64,000 bases of DNA from Pseudomonas sp. ZH-FAD (lineage in GTDB: Bacteria > Pseudomonadota > Gammaproteobacteria > Pseudomonadales > Pseudomonadaceae), in contig NZ_PGLR01000007.1 of the NCBI RefSeq assembly GCF_002803095.1, positions 1-64,000 on the forward strand, read 5' to 3'. The first letter of the stretch is position 1; each line of letters starts with the position of its first letter. Under the pieces are notes generated by a model. That model had not been told where the DNA came from, searched no databases, and saw nothing but the letters and a program-made list of their open reading frames with translations. The translations under genes and the position numbers were made by a program. Below are positions 23,880 through 33,674 of the stretch, piece by piece.

Positions 23880-24716
23880 CTATTGCCCGGCTTTGAACAG
23901 GTCGTTGAGTTCGGCGAAGGAGGCGGCATCCCTGGCGAAGTCGCAACTGCCGTGCCGCAGCTCGCGCGCAGCGCGCAGGAAACCGCCCAAGGCTGTGCGT
24001 GCCAGACTGGAGCCGACGCTGACCCGGCGTACGCCCAGCTCACTCAGGTCATCCAGGCTCAGCGCAATGCTGGACAGGCCCATCAGCACGTTGACCGGCC
24101 GTGGCGCAACGGCACGCACCACGGCGTCGATCTGCTCGCGCGTGGTCAGCCCTGGCGCATAGAGCACGTCAGCGCCGGCATCGGCATAAGCCTCTAGACG
24201 GCGCAAGGTGTCGGGCAGGTCTTCGCGGCCATGCAGGAAGTTCTCCGCGCGGGCGCAGAGGGTGAAAGGAAAGGGCAGGCTACGCGCCGCAGCCACCGAG
24301 GCTCGGATGCGTTCCACCGCCAGCTCCAGGGGATAGATGGGCGCATCCACGCGCCCGCTGGCGTCTTCGATGGAGCCGCCCACCAGTCCGCAGGCAGCGG
24401 CCTGGAGCAGGGTGTCCGCACAGCCTTGCGGCTCATCGGCGAAGCCGTTCTCCAGATCGGCCGCTACCGGCAAGGGCGTGGCTGCGACTATGGCGCGGGC
24501 ATTGGTCAGGGTGTCCTCGCGGCTGATCAGACCTTCGCCATCGGGGCGGCCAAGTGCAAAGGCCAGACCGGCGCTGGTGGTGGCCAGGGCTTCGAAACCC
24601 AGGGCCGCAAGGATTTTCGCCGAACCGGCATCCCAGGGGTTGGGCAGTACCAGCAGTTCGTCGCGTTGATGCAATGCCTGGAAGGTCTGGGCTTTTTGCA
24701 GTTGCGTATCGGCCAT
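23880..24716 (-). CDS. Isocitrate lyase/PEP mutase family protein
   Basis: 278 residues from ATG 24716 with AAGGAG upstream. The TIM-barrel signatures are NPWDAGSAKIL, TTSAGLAFALG, PVAADLENGF (metal-binding Asp/Glu) and CARAENFLHG. Superfamily members cleave or mutate C-C or C-P bonds in 2-oxo acids (isocitrate, methylisocitrate, oxaloacetate, phosphonopyruvate). The gating-loop KKCGH motif of true isocitrate lyases is not present, so the reaction cannot be named. It is inserted in the valine-type catabolic cluster, 29 bp from the dehydrogenase gene. Confidence 0.8.
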   Translation of the reverse strand: MADTQLQKAQTFQALHQRDELLVLPNPWDAGSAKILAALGFEALATTSAGLAFALGRPDGEGLISREDTLTNARAIVAATPLPVAADLENGFADEPQGCADTLLQAAACGLVGGSIEDASGRVDAPIYPLELAVERIRASVAAARSLPFPFTLCARAENFLHGREDLPDTLRRLEAYADAGADVLYAPGLTTREQIDAVVRAVAPRPVNVLMGLSSIALSLDDLSELGVRRVSVGSSLARTALGGFLRAARELRHGSCDFARDAASFAELNDLFKAGQ

Positions 24717-24824
24717 GCCGTTACTCCTTGGGTAAGTGTCGTGCCTGTCCTTGTGTGAAGACATTCGTGCCTGCAGATTCTCAGGTCGCGGCTGAAGCCC
24801 CTCCCACAGAAGCCCCTGGATACA

Positions 24825-25928
24825 TCACAAATCCGCCAACGGATGTTCGCCTTCCCAGGCCGGTGCGAAGTGAGCTTCGACCACGGCGGCGGGGATTGCG
24901 GCCACGTCCGGCCAGTGCCAATGCGGCGTTTGATCCTTGTCGATCAGGCGGGCGCGCACGCCTTCGGGGAATTCCGGGTGGCGGCAGCAGTTCAGGCTCA
25001 TGGCGTATTCCATGCGGAATACCTCGGCCAGCGACAGATGGCGGGCGCGGCGGATCTGCTCCCAGACCAGGTGCGCTGTCAGCGGGCAGCCATGGGCCAG
25101 GGTCTTGGCGGCGCGGGCGAGCAGGGCGTCGTCATCTGCCTGCAGGGCGCTGATGGCATGAACGGCGGCGGGCAGGTCGGCGACGTCGAGCAACTCGTCG
25201 ATACGCTCGCGGCGCGGCAACCATTGGGCCGCCGGCAGCTCGCTGCGCGCTTCGTTCTCCAGCGCGCGCAGCAGGCTGTGCAGCTGCGCCGCGGGTTGTT
25301 CGCGCCAGTTCAGTTGCACCAGGCCTTCGAGCAGGGCGTCCTGCTGGTCGTCGCGCAGGCAGCGGTCGGCCAGGTTCAGATCCAGCGCATCGCGGGCATT
25401 GATGCTGGCGGCGGTGAGGCCAAGGAACAGACCCAGGCGCCCCGGCAGGCGAGCGAGGAACCAGCTGCCGCCGACATCCGGGTACAGGCCGATATTGATT
25501 TCCGGCATGCCCAGGCGGCTGCTCGGGGTGACGATACGGATACCGGCGCCCTGCATCAGGCCCATGCCGCCGCCCAGCACATGGCCGTGCGCCCAGCAGA
25601 TGAAGGGCTTGGGGTAGGTGTGGATGCGATGATCGAGGCGATATTCGTCGGCGAAGAATCGTCGTGCCAGGGCCGGTATTTCGCCTGGCTGTTCGCGACA
25701 CTGATTGACCAGTTGCACGACATCGCCGCCGGCGCAGAAGGCCTTGGGGCCGTTGCCGCGCAGCATCACGCAGGCGATGGTCGGGTCTTCTGCCCAGGCC
25801 TTCAGGCGTTCGTCGAGTGCTTCGATCATCGGCAGGGAGAGGGCGTTGAGGCTCTTCTCCGCGTCCAGGCTGGCGATGCCGATGCGGTAGCCATGCAGGC
25901 TGGGGCGTTCTTCGAATTGCAGGTTCAT
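24825..25928 (-). CDS. 3-hydroxyisobutyryl-CoA hydrolase / enoyl-CoA hydratase-isomerase
   Basis: 367 residues with the crotonase fold plus the C-terminal extension characteristic of 3-hydroxyisobutyryl-CoA hydrolases. Motifs are RGNGPKAFCAGGDV, AHGHVLGGGMGLM and MPEINIGLYPDVGGSW, the last carrying the catalytic acidic pair. It would release 3-hydroxyisobutyrate in valine degradation, feeding the dehydrogenase downstream. A 108-bp gap separates it from the PEP-mutase-like gene. Confidence 0.85.
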   Translation of the reverse strand: MNLQFEERPSLHGYRIGIASLDAEKSLNALSLPMIEALDERLKAWAEDPTIACVMLRGNGPKAFCAGGDVVQLVNQCREQPGEIPALARRFFADEYRLDHRIHTYPKPFICWAHGHVLGGGMGLMQGAGIRIVTPSSRLGMPEINIGLYPDVGGSWFLARLPGRLGLFLGLTAASINARDALDLNLADRCLRDDQQDALLEGLVQLNWREQPAAQLHSLLRALENEARSELPAAQWLPRRERIDELLDVADLPAAVHAISALQADDDALLARAAKTLAHGCPLTAHLVWEQIRRARHLSLAEVFRMEYAMSLNCCRHPEFPEGVRARLIDKDQTPHWHWPDVAAIPAAVVEAHFAPAWEGEHPLADL

Positions 25929-26231
25929 AGGGGCTTCCTGCGTAGGGTGGATGACGGTTTATCCATCCACCTTACGGGTTTGTGGTGGACGTAAAATGCG
26001 ACGTCCACCCTATCAGGCTGTTGAAAAACTACCTGCGTTGCCATTGCTGCGTTAAAAACAGCCTCAAAATGCTCATTTACAACACGTAAACTGCGCTTTT
26101 TCGGCTGTTTTTGCCTTGCACTGGCTGCCTCGCCTACGTTTTTCATCGGCCTGCTACGGGACGGTAGGAGCGAGCTCTGCTCGCGAAAAGATGGCATCGC
26201 CTGATTCGCGAGCGGAGCTAGCTCCCAGGAT
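25929..26231. other. Repeat-filled intergenic gap inside the acyl-CoA cluster
   Basis: About 303 bp without a gene. It contains a GGTGGATGACGGTTTATCCATCCACC palindrome-type unit (about 25942-26010), the MITE-like element 26014-26154, and a REP-like pair near 26163-26225 (GTAGGAGCGAGCTCTGCTCGCG and CGCGAGCGGAGCTAGCTCCCA). This likely splits the operon or moderates read-through. Confidence 0.6.
26014..26154. repeat. MITE-like 141-bp element, copy 2
   Basis: Begins CAGGCTGTTGAAAAACTAC and ends with the imperfect complement CTACGTTTTTCATCGGCCTG. The interior is nearly identical to 47711-47852 (GCGTTAAAAACAGCC, AAATGCTCATTTACAAC, CGTAAACTGCGCTTTTTCGGC). Non-coding. Confidence 0.75.
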
Positions 26232-27050
26232 TTATTTGTTGCGCCACTGCGGGTCGCGTTTTTCCAGAAAGGCGTTGACGCCCTCGCGGGTGTCGTCGGC
26301 ATCGAACAGGTCGACGAAGCGCTCGCGTTCCTCCGGCAGCCAGGTATTGGCACCACGCTCACGGGCACCCTGGATCAGTGGTTTGATGGTACGTACCGCT
26401 ACCGGGCTTTGCCGCGCCACCTTGGATGCCAGCAGCAGTGCGGTGCCACGGGCTTCGCCGGTGTCCACCACCTGCTCGATCAGACCGATGCGCAGGGCGG
26501 TTTCGGCGTCGATGCGTTCACCGCAGAGGATCATGCGCTTGGCCCAGCCTTCGCCGACCAGCCAGGGCAGGGCCTGGGTGCCACCGGCGCAGGGCAACAG
26601 ACCCACGGAGGCTTCCGGCAGGGCCATCTGTGCCTGGCGTTCGGCGATACGGATATCGCAGGCCAGCGCGCACTCCAGGCCGCCGCCCATGGCGTAGCCG
26701 TTGATCGCGGCGATGGACACGCCGCGGAAATCGCGCAGGGTCTCGAAGGCCTCGCCGAAGCGTCGGGCCATCTCGCGGGCACGGGCCTTGTCGCCATCGG
26801 CGAACATGTTCAGGTCGGCACCGGCGGAAAAGAACTTCGGCCCCTGGCCGGTCACCACCAGGGCGTACACCTCGTCGTCACGGTTGAGGTGCTCGACCAC
26901 CTGCTTGAGACCGATCAGCGAGTCGCGGTCCCAGGTGTTGGCAGGCGGATGATTGATGGTGATCAGCGCGGTATGGCCGTGCTTCTCCACGGTGAGCTTG
27001 TGGGTCAGGTCGAAGATGCCGGATTTATAGGTTTCGATTGCAGTGCTCAT
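26232..27050 (-). CDS. dspI: Enoyl-CoA hydratase/isomerase, DspI-like
   Basis: 272 residues from ATG 27050 (GAGGAA site upstream), the same length as I remember for P. aeruginosa DspI (PA0745). Crotonase motifs: oxyanion hole GPKFFSAGADLNMF and NGYAMGGGLECALACD, with the catalytic glutamates in GGGLEC and LPEASVGLLP. In PAO1, DspI is required for the dispersion signal cis-2-decenoic acid, and sits in the same gene order as here. It could also simply be a catabolic hydratase in the isobutyryl-CoA/fatty-acid set. Confidence 0.75.
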   Translation of the reverse strand: MSTAIETYKSGIFDLTHKLTVEKHGHTALITINHPPANTWDRDSLIGLKQVVEHLNRDDEVYALVVTGQGPKFFSAGADLNMFADGDKARAREMARRFGEAFETLRDFRGVSIAAINGYAMGGGLECALACDIRIAERQAQMALPEASVGLLPCAGGTQALPWLVGEGWAKRMILCGERIDAETALRIGLIEQVVDTGEARGTALLLASKVARQSPVAVRTIKPLIQGARERGANTWLPEERERFVDLFDADDTREGVNAFLEKRDPQWRNK

Positions 27051-27101
27051 AGCATTCCTCGTCAATGTTCGCCTCTCCCCATTGATAGGAGGGGCAAACG
27101 G

Positions 27102-28265
27102 TTACAACAGGCGATCGAGCATACCGCCCTGCAGGAGCAGGCGGCGGGCGACGATCACCCGCATGATCTCGTTGGTGCCTTCCAGTATCTGGTGCACGCG
27201 GGCGTCGCGTACCCAGCGTTCCAGCGGATAGTCATTCAGATAGCCGTAGCCACCATGCAGTTGCAGCGCCTCGTTGCACACGTCGAAGCACTGGTCGGTG
27301 GCGAAGCGCTTGGCCATGGCGCAGTACAGGCTGGCCTCGCCGCGGCCATGGTCGAGCTTGTGTGCAGCCAGGCGTACCATCTGCCGGCTGGCGGTGAGGG
27401 CGGTGAGCATGTCGGCCAGCTTGAATTGCAGGGCCTGGAACTCGCTGAGCGCCTTGCCGAACTGTTTGCGTTCTTCTACGTAGCGCAAGCTCTGCTGCAG
27501 CGCTGCCTGGGCCGCGCCTAGCGAGCAGCTGGCGATATTCAGGCGGCCACCATCGAGGCCCTTCATGGCGTAGACGAAGCCTTCGCCTTCCGGGCCAATG
27601 CGGTGGCTGGCAGGGATGCGCACACCTTCGAAAGTGATGGTGCGGGTCGGCTGCGCCTTCCAGCCCATCTTGTCCTCGTTGCGTCCGTAACGTACGCCGG
27701 GCGCATCGGCAGGTACCAGGAAGCAGGAAATACCCTTGGCACCATCCTCGCCGGTGCGCGCCATGACGATCAGTACCTGCGTGCTTCCCGCACCGGAGAT
27801 AAAGCACTTGCTGCCGTCGATCACGTAGTCGTTGCCGTCGCGCCGGGCACGGGTGCGCAAGTGGGCGGCATCGGAGCCGGCGTCCGGTTCGGTGAGGCAG
27901 TAGGAGGCCAGCGACTGGCCGTTGATCAGCCCCGGCAACCAGGCATCCTTCAGCGCCTGGTCGGCGAAGCTGGCGAGCATCCAGGTGGCCATGTTGTGGA
28001 TGGTCAGGTAGGCGGTGGTAGCCACGCAGCCAGCCGCCAGTTGTTCGAAAATCAGTGAGCTGGACAGCCTGGACAAGCCCAGGCCGCCATCCTCTTCGCG
28101 CAGATACAGGGCCAGGTAGCCCTGTTCGGCAGCACGGCGAATCACCTCGACGGGGAAGTGCTGCTCGCGATCCCACTCGGCGGCGTGGGGTGTCAGCTCC
28201 CGCGCGGCGAAGGCGCGGGCGCTGTCGGTCAGAAGACGTTGTTCATCACTGAGTTCGAAGTCCAT
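27102..28265 (-). CDS. Acyl-CoA dehydrogenase (isobutyryl-CoA dehydrogenase type)
   Basis: 387 residues with the three-domain acyl-CoA dehydrogenase layout: helical N-terminus from DFELSDEQRLLTDSARAFA, FAD-binding middle part CLTEPDAGSDAAHL and the C-terminal QLHGGYGYLNDYPLERW. The catalytic glutamate fits EGTNEIMR near 370. It is closest in feel to short/branched-chain enzymes such as isobutyryl-CoA dehydrogenase. Neighbouring hydratase, hydrolase and semialdehyde dehydrogenase genes support valine/isobutyrate oxidation. Six bp separate it from the binding-protein gene upstream. Confidence 0.87.
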   Translation of the reverse strand: MDFELSDEQRLLTDSARAFAARELTPHAAEWDREQHFPVEVIRRAAEQGYLALYLREEDGGLGLSRLSSSLIFEQLAAGCVATTAYLTIHNMATWMLASFADQALKDAWLPGLINGQSLASYCLTEPDAGSDAAHLRTRARRDGNDYVIDGSKCFISGAGSTQVLIVMARTGEDGAKGISCFLVPADAPGVRYGRNEDKMGWKAQPTRTITFEGVRIPASHRIGPEGEGFVYAMKGLDGGRLNIASCSLGAAQAALQQSLRYVEERKQFGKALSEFQALQFKLADMLTALTASRQMVRLAAHKLDHGRGEASLYCAMAKRFATDQCFDVCNEALQLHGGYGYLNDYPLERWVRDARVHQILEGTNEIMRVIVARRLLLQGGMLDRLL

Positions 28266-28271
28266 GGCATC

Positions 28272-29519
28272 TCATTGCAAGGTCAGGGGTTGGCCGCCAG
28301 CGCGGCGCTCGGCCTGCCACTCGGCGAGGCTGGGCAGCGCGCTGCTGGCATCGAGGCGGTCGACGATTTCGAAGTAGTCCTGCTTGAGCGGGTCCTTGAG
28401 TACCTCGTCGCGCGGCTTGACCTTTACCGCGTAGACCGTCTGCAGGTTCTGGTGATCGAAGGCACGCCATTGCTGTTCGTCTTTGAGCAAGGTGTAGCGG
28501 TGGCCTTCCAGCGCCTTGATCAGCGCTTCGCTGTCGAGGCTCTTGGCTCGCGTAGCGGCATCGGCCCACTGTTGAACGATGCTGTAGGCCGAGGCGGCGG
28601 AGCTGGATGGGTACATCTCGTAGCGGGTCTTGAAGGCTTCGACGAAGGCTTGGCCACGCGCGGATTTTTCCAGCGCAGGCACGCGCCAGGTCCAGGGCTC
28701 GGTGCCGATCACGCCTGCCATCAGGTTGGGACCGGCCTGTTCGACCATGCTCTGGGTCAGGTTCGGCGCGACGATCTGCATGCGTTCTGTCAGGCCAAGA
28801 TCCTTGGCGACGCGCATGGCACGCACCAGATCCTCGCCGAACAGCACCAGAGCGAGGATCTCGGCGTTGCTGGCAGCGGCCTGGGTCAGCGCGTCCTGAT
28901 AGTCGGCCAGGCGCGCACCCGGGAAGGGGATGCGTACGCTGGCGTGCTGGGCGGCATTGTCGGTGGCGGTGGCCTGGCGCAGCGACGCCTCGCTGGTGTG
29001 GCCCCAGGTGTAGTCGGCGGTGACATAGAAGTAGCGCTTGTTCGGCAGGGTCTTGCTCAGGTATTGGCCGAGTACCTTGGCGCTCATCCAGGCGTTGTTG
29101 CACTCGCGAAACATGTAGCGATGGCCATCCTTGCCGGTGGTGTCGTTGGAGTAGGTGAGAGTGCCGAAGTACAGCAGACCATGCTGCCTGGCACGCTTGC
29201 CGGCGGCGATGGCGACCGCGCTGGAGGAGCCGCCGAAGAGCATCACCGCGCCCTCGGCGGCCAACTTGTCGACGTTCTTCTCGGCCTTGGCCGGACGCGA
29301 GGCAGTGTCCTTGCTGGACAGGCGCAAGGGCCGTCCCAGCACACCGCCAGCGGCGTTGATTTCATCGATGGCCAGCAGGGCTCCACGCATCTGCGCCAAT
29401 CCCTCCTCCTTGTATGGTCCGGTGCGCGGATAGTTGAGGCCGAGGGTGATCGGCTCGGCAGCCTGCGCACAGGCGGTAAGTGCGGCCCACAGGGCCAGCG
29501 TGGCGGACAGTTGGCGCAT
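28272..29519 (-). CDS. Branched-chain-type ABC substrate-binding protein (Leu/Ile/Val-binding family)
   Basis: 415 residues with a signal peptide ending near AQAAEP (residue 20-21) and a type I periplasmic binding fold (ITLGLNYPRTGPYKEEG start, LFGGSSSAVAIAAG, YFYVTADYTWGH). No permease or ATPase genes are adjacent. It lies within the acyl-CoA cluster, 6 bp before the acyl-CoA dehydrogenase gene, so it may deliver a branched-chain or short-chain substrate of this pathway, or act as an orphan binding protein with the bra transporter. Good AAGGAG ribosome site. Confidence 0.85.
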   Translation of the reverse strand: MRQLSATLALWAALTACAQAAEPITLGLNYPRTGPYKEEGLAQMRGALLAIDEINAAGGVLGRPLRLSSKDTASRPAKAEKNVDKLAAEGAVMLFGGSSSAVAIAAGKRARQHGLLYFGTLTYSNDTTGKDGHRYMFRECNNAWMSAKVLGQYLSKTLPNKRYFYVTADYTWGHTSEASLRQATATDNAAQHASVRIPFPGARLADYQDALTQAAASNAEILALVLFGEDLVRAMRVAKDLGLTERMQIVAPNLTQSMVEQAGPNLMAGVIGTEPWTWRVPALEKSARGQAFVEAFKTRYEMYPSSSAASAYSIVQQWADAATRAKSLDSEALIKALEGHRYTLLKDEQQWRAFDHQNLQTVYAVKVKPRDEVLKDPLKQDYFEIVDRLDASSALPSLAEWQAERRAGGQPLTLQ

Positions 29520-29616
29520 TGCAGTTCTCCTTGTTTTTGTTCTGCAGAGGACTGTTTTACGCCGCTCGTCCAGTTCGAGTGATCGTCTATTAGTCTAAGA
29601 AACGCTCACCCAGTTC

Positions 29617-31113
29617 TCATTTCAGCTGAATAGTCATGTTCGGGCCATCGCCGAGCGGCGTGTCGTCGAACCAGCGGCTGGTCACCGTCTTGGTCTCGGT
29701 ATAGAAACGCACCGCCTGCTTGCCATAGGCGTGCAGGTCGCCGTAGAACGAGCCCTTCCAGCCGGTGAAGGAAAAGAATGGCAGCGGCACCGGAATCGGT
29801 ACGTTGATGCCCACCTGGCCGACTTCAATCGCATGCTGGAAATGCCGCGCAGCGCCGCCGGAGCGGGTGAACAGGCTGGTGCCGTTGCCGTAAGGGCTGG
29901 CGTTGACCAGTGCGATGGCCTCTTCCAGGGTGTCGACCTGCATGCACACCAGCACCGGGCCGAAGATCTCCTCGCGGTACAGGCCCATCTTCGTCGTCAC
30001 GCCACGGAACAGCGTCGGTCCGACCCAGTTGCCATTCGGATACCCCTCCACCGTGCACTGCGAACCGTCGAGCAGGCATTCGGCGCCTTCTGCCTTGCCC
30101 TGTTCGATCAGGCGCAGCACGCGCTGGCGTGCCTGCGGGCTGATCAGCGGGCCGTAGGCGGCGCCGCTGTCCTGCCAGTGGCCAGGACGCAGTGCGGCCA
30201 TCTGCGTTGCTAGCTCATCGATCCACTGTTTCGATTCGCCGACGAACACTGCCACGCTGATCGCCATGCAGCGCTGCCCGGCCGCGCCACAGCTGGCGCC
30301 GAGCAGGTTGCTGAGCACCTGATCCTTCGGTGCGTCAGGCATGATCACCATATGGTTCTTGGCCCCTGCGAAGGCCTGCACGCGTTTCAAATGCTGGGTA
30401 CCGGTGCGATAGACGTGCTGGCCCACCGTCACCGAACCGACGAAGGACACCGCGCGCACCGCCGGGTGCACCAGCAGCGCATCGACCTGCTCGCGGCCGC
30501 CATGCAGCACCTGCAGTACGCCGGCTGGTGCGCCGGCCTCGAGGAACAGTTCAGCCAGACGATTGGGCGTCATCGGGTCCTGTTCCGAGGGTTTGAGAAT
30601 GAAGGTATTGCCACAGGCGATGGCCAGCGGAAACATCCACAACGGAATCATCGCCGGGAAGTTGAACGGGGTGATGCCGACGCACACGCCCAGTGGCTGG
30701 ATCCAACTGGCGGTGTCGATCTCGCGGGCGACGTTTTCCACCGTCTCGCCCATCATCAGGCTGGCGATATTGGCGGCGTGTTCGGCCACTTCGATACCGC
30801 GCCAGACGTCGCCCTTGGCATCGGCGAAGGTCTTGCCGGTTTCCGCCGCGAGAATCTCCGCCAACTCGTCGTGGTGTTCCTTGAGCAGGTGCTGGTAGCG
30901 CAGCATCAGGCGGGCGCGCTCCGATACCGGCACCTCGCGCCAGGCGAGGAAGGCTTTCTGCGCACTGACCACTGCGGCCTCGATTTCCTCGGCAGTGGCT
31001 TTGGGGGCTAGGGCGATCACTTCCTGGGTGGCCGGGTCGGTGACTTCGATCAGCTCACGAGCCTGGCTGGTTTGCCATTGGCCGTCGATCAGTTGCGGTA
31101 GCGTGCGGGGCAT
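29617..31113 (-). CDS. mmsA: CoA-acylating methylmalonate-semialdehyde dehydrogenase
   Basis: 498 residues from ATG 31113 with an AGGAGG site; the longer frame upstream is not credible. Aldehyde dehydrogenase superfamily with [20 protein letters not shown]-site [12 protein letters not shown] and catalytic cysteine in [12 protein letters not shown], the hallmarks of the MmsA class. It converts methylmalonate semialdehyde to propionyl-CoA, the last step of valine catabolism. Divergent from an AraC regulator 120 bp away, which is the probable activator. Confidence 0.88.
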   Translation of the reverse strand: MPRTLPQLIDGQWQTSQARELIEVTDPATQEVIALAPKATAEEIEAAVVSAQKAFLAWREVPVSERARLMLRYQHLLKEHHDELAEILAAETGKTFADAKGDVWRGIEVAEHAANIASLMMGETVENVAREIDTASWIQPLGVCVGITPFNFPAMIPLWMFPLAIACGNTFILKPSEQDPMTPNRLAELFLEAGAPAGVLQVLHGGREQVDALLVHPAVRAVSFVGSVTVGQHVYRTGTQHLKRVQAFAGAKNHMVIMPDAPKDQVLSNLLGASCGAAGQRCMAISVAVFVGESKQWIDELATQMAALRPGHWQDSGAAYGPLISPQARQRVLRLIEQGKAEGAECLLDGSQCTVEGYPNGNWVGPTLFRGVTTKMGLYREEIFGPVLVCMQVDTLEEAIALVNASPYGNGTSLFTRSGGAARHFQHAIEVGQVGINVPIPVPLPFFSFTGWKGSFYGDLHAYGKQAVRFYTETKTVTSRWFDDTPLGDGPNMTIQLK

Positions 31114-31236
31114 GGTCGCCTCCTGTTGTTCTTGTATGGGCTCTTTATAGCCATTCGATGTCCGCTTGTGGATTGACGATCTTGGTCTTGGGATGGACGA
31201 TCTTGTCATTCGATCAGAATGCAAAGGAGTGATGCA

Positions 31237-32118
31237 GTGGGGATGCGGGTGGAAACCTCCAATTGGCCGTTGCCCGTCGGTGGGCAGCGCTTCATCACCC
31301 CGCCGCGCCTGCGCCGTTTGCTGGCACGCCATCCTTTGAGCACTGGGTGCTATCCCCTGGCCATTGGCTTCTACCCGGAAGCGGCCGGGCACCAGATGCG
31401 ACGCCTGCAACCTGACGATCATCTGCTGATCTATTGCCGCTCAGGAAGTGGTTGGCTGGAAGTAGCGAATGGACGATTCGAGGTTGCTGCTGGCGATCTG
31501 CTGCTGCTGCCCAAGGACGCGCCGCATGCCTATGGCGCCGATGGACAAAAGCCCTGGACGATTTACTGGGTGCACTTCGACGGTAGTCTCAGCGAGGACT
31601 TTCTGCGTCTGCTGGGTGCGCAGACGCTGCGGCGTATCGGCGTGCAGCCCAGGTTGATCGGCGATTTCGAGGCGTTGCTGGGTTTGCAGCGCCAGGGCCT
31701 CAACGTCTTGCCCTTCATCCATGCCGCGCACCGTTTGCAGGCGATGCTCAGCTCCCTGGCGGTGCTGCCGGCGCGGGTCAACCTCAAGTCCGGCCGCGTG
31801 CTGGATATCGAGGCGGTGCAGGCGGTGATGCGCGCGCACCTGCACGGCAGCCTCAACCTCGATGAGCTGGCGGCACAGTTCAGGCTGTCACGCTTTCACT
31901 TCGCCAAGACCTACCGCGCGCTGACCGGCCATGCGCCGATCCAGGATTTCATCCAGTTGAAGATGGCCCTGGCCTGCCGCCTGTTCGACCGCGGTGATGC
32001 CGAAGTGCGTCAGGTCGCCGAGCAGCTTGGCTACGACGATCCCTATTACTTCTCACGTCTGTTTCGCAAGGTGGTGGGCATGGCGCCCAGTCATTACCGG
32101 GCGCTGCATCAGGGCTAG
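31237..32118 (+). CDS. AraC-family transcriptional regulator (MmsR-like)
   Basis: About 293 residues: an N-terminal AraC-type sensor cupin ([29 protein letters not shown]) and a C-terminal double helix-turn-helix ([21 protein letters not shown] and [19 protein letters not shown]). An ATG at 31219 precedes an AAGGAG at 31224-31229, so I place the start at GTG 31237 (7-bp spacing); ATG 31243 is also possible. Divergent from mmsA, so it likely regulates that gene and the cluster downstream of it. Confidence 0.83.
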   Translation: MGMRVETSNWPLPVGGQRFITPPRLRRLLARHPLSTGCYPLAIGFYPEAAGHQMRRLQPDDHLLIYCRSGSGWLEVANGRFEVAAGDLLLLPKDAPHAYGADGQKPWTIYWVHFDGSLSEDFLRLLGAQTLRRIGVQPRLIGDFEALLGLQRQGLNVLPFIHAAHRLQAMLSSLAVLPARVNLKSGRVLDIEAVQAVMRAHLHGSLNLDELAAQFRLSRFHFAKTYRALTGHAPIQDFIQLKMALACRLFDRGDAEVRQVAEQLGYDDPYYFSRLFRKVVGMAPSHYRALHQG

Positions 32119-32211
32119 ATAGGTGAGGGCACGTAGCATGTCCGGCGCGGAGGTAGCCCGCATGCAATCCGGGGCGGTCGGCGGATTGTTCGCTTCGCTC
32201 CTGAATCCGCC

Positions 32212-32625
32212 CTACACCCGAGCGATGGTGGCCAGGCCGGTGGCGACGAGCTTTTCTTGGCTGTCCTTTACTGCGAACACATCGGCTCGGCAGACGGCCT
32301 GGCGCTGCCCGGCCTTGAGCACTTCGGCGCGGCACAGCAGGCGTTCGCCAAGCGCCGGTGCGAGCAGGTTGAGCTTGTATTCGCTGGTGACCACGTCACC
32401 GACCAGCGACGCCGCCGCCCAGGCGCAGCCGCTGTCGACCATGAAGCCGACCACCGCGCCATGCATGTAGCCATGGTGCTGGCACAGGTCGGGACGACTG
32501 CGCACCTGCAGGCTGACCCGGCCCGGCGCGAAGTCGAGCAACTCGGCGCCGAGCAACTGGGCGAAGGTGGAGTGGGCGAGCGCCTGTTCCAGGCGTTCAC
32601 GGCTGATACCGTTCGAGTCGCTCAT
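32212..32625 (-). CDS. PaaI-family hotdog thioesterase
   Basis: 137 residues with the hotdog-fold motif HHGYMHGAVVGFMVDSGCAWAAA and a second-half TSEYKLNLLAPALGERL, typical of PaaI/YigI-like acyl-CoA thioesterases. The enzyme would hydrolyse short or aryl acyl-CoA. It stands alone between the AraC and HDOD genes; substrate unknown. The 92-bp gap to AraC carries a CGGAGGTAGCCCGCATGCAATCCGG repeat-like unit. Confidence 0.8.
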   Translation of the reverse strand: MSDSNGISRERLEQALAHSTFAQLLGAELLDFAPGRVSLQVRSRPDLCQHHGYMHGAVVGFMVDSGCAWAAASLVGDVVTSEYKLNLLAPALGERLLCRAEVLKAGQRQAVCRADVFAVKDSQEKLVATGLATIARV

Positions 32626-32723
32626 ATGACCTCCTGCATGGTGCGGTGCAGAAGAGTCTCAACCTGCTCCAGAGGACGGACAAGCTGCATCCATGTGCCT
32701 GATGAGGCTGCATAGCAGGTGCT

Positions 32724-33536
32724 TCAGGCGAGTAGGCGTTTCCACAATTGCAGTTCGCCCGCCAGCTCCTGCCTCAGTTCGTCAAGCGGCTGCTCCAGGC
32801 CCAGTTTTGCCTGCGCCGGTAGCGGTCCCTGCAGCGTCTGGCTCGTCTGCAGGGCACTGGCGAGCAGAACCAGATCCGCCAGGTCGGCAGCGCCGTCATG
32901 CTCGCGTTGCCATTGACCAAAAAGGCGCGTGGATTCGATCACTGCCGAGGGCAGCTGCCAGCGCGTCAGGATCAGGGCGCCGAGATCACCGGACAGCTGA
33001 TCGCATAGCTCGTGCAGCGTATCGCTCTCGCGCGGTACGTTCGGCCACTGCTCCAGCTCAGAAAGTAGCGGCAGGCTGCCAATGTCCTGCAGCAAGCCGC
33101 CGAGCATGGCGTCGTCCAGTGACATGCCCGTGCGCTGGGCCAGTACCGCGCAGTGGGCGGCGCGCTCCCTGGCACTGCGCCAACGAGTGCGAAATGCCTG
33201 CTGCAGCGCAGGTTCGGAGCTGGTGAACAGGTTTTGCAGGCTGAAGCCCAACACCAGGTCCGCCAGTTGGCGGGTACCAAGGCGGCTCAGCAATTCACGC
33301 AGCGAACTACAGGAGCGCTCCCCGCGCAGCAGAGGGGTATTGGAGAACTGCATCAGGTACGCGGCCAGCGGCGGGTCGCCAGTGATCACGCGGGTCAGTT
33401 GTTCCAGCGAGGTGCGCGGGTCGTCCAACAGCTTTCTGATGCGCACGGCGGCTTCAGGCATCTGCGGAATCCTTGCTTCGCCCTTGAGGAAGCGGTTGAG
33501 CAACGCCATGCGCAGGGTATCGGTAGAAGTGGGCAT
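32724..33536 (-). CDS. HDOD domain protein
   Basis: About 270 residues from ATG 33536. The HDOD domain starts at RIPQMPEAAVRIRKLLDDPRTSLEQLTRVITGDPPLAAYLMQ and includes LGGLLQDIGSLPLL. HDOD proteins are HD-like output domains without the full metal-binding motif, found in signalling proteins. The frame runs far upstream over the ung gene but that part is a shadow. The start is weakly supported (no clear ribosome site); an internal ATG (MALLNRFLKGEAR) is possible. Confidence 0.75.
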   Translation of the reverse strand: MPTSTDTLRMALLNRFLKGEARIPQMPEAAVRIRKLLDDPRTSLEQLTRVITGDPPLAAYLMQFSNTPLLRGERSCSSLRELLSRLGTRQLADLVLGFSLQNLFTSSEPALQQAFRTRWRSARERAAHCAVLAQRTGMSLDDAMLGGLLQDIGSLPLLSELEQWPNVPRESDTLHELCDQLSGDLGALILTRWQLPSAVIESTRLFGQWQREHDGAADLADLVLLASALQTSQTLQGPLPAQAKLGLEQPLDELRQELAGELQLWKRLLA

Positions 33537-33674
33537 CGGCTTGGGTTCATCGGTTGAGACGATGCCAGAAAGGCTAGCAAAGCATCCTGCATGGCGCCGG
33601 TAAGCTCTTCCTTGACTTGCCTTGCGGCCTTCTCTAGCGTGCCTCCACTCGTTTTGTACCCGCAGGAAAACCGC

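Noticed and set aside
29617-31422. 601-residue version of the semialdehyde dehydrogenase
   Set aside because: The extra N-terminus overlaps the divergent AraC gene and an AGGAGG site marks ATG 31113.
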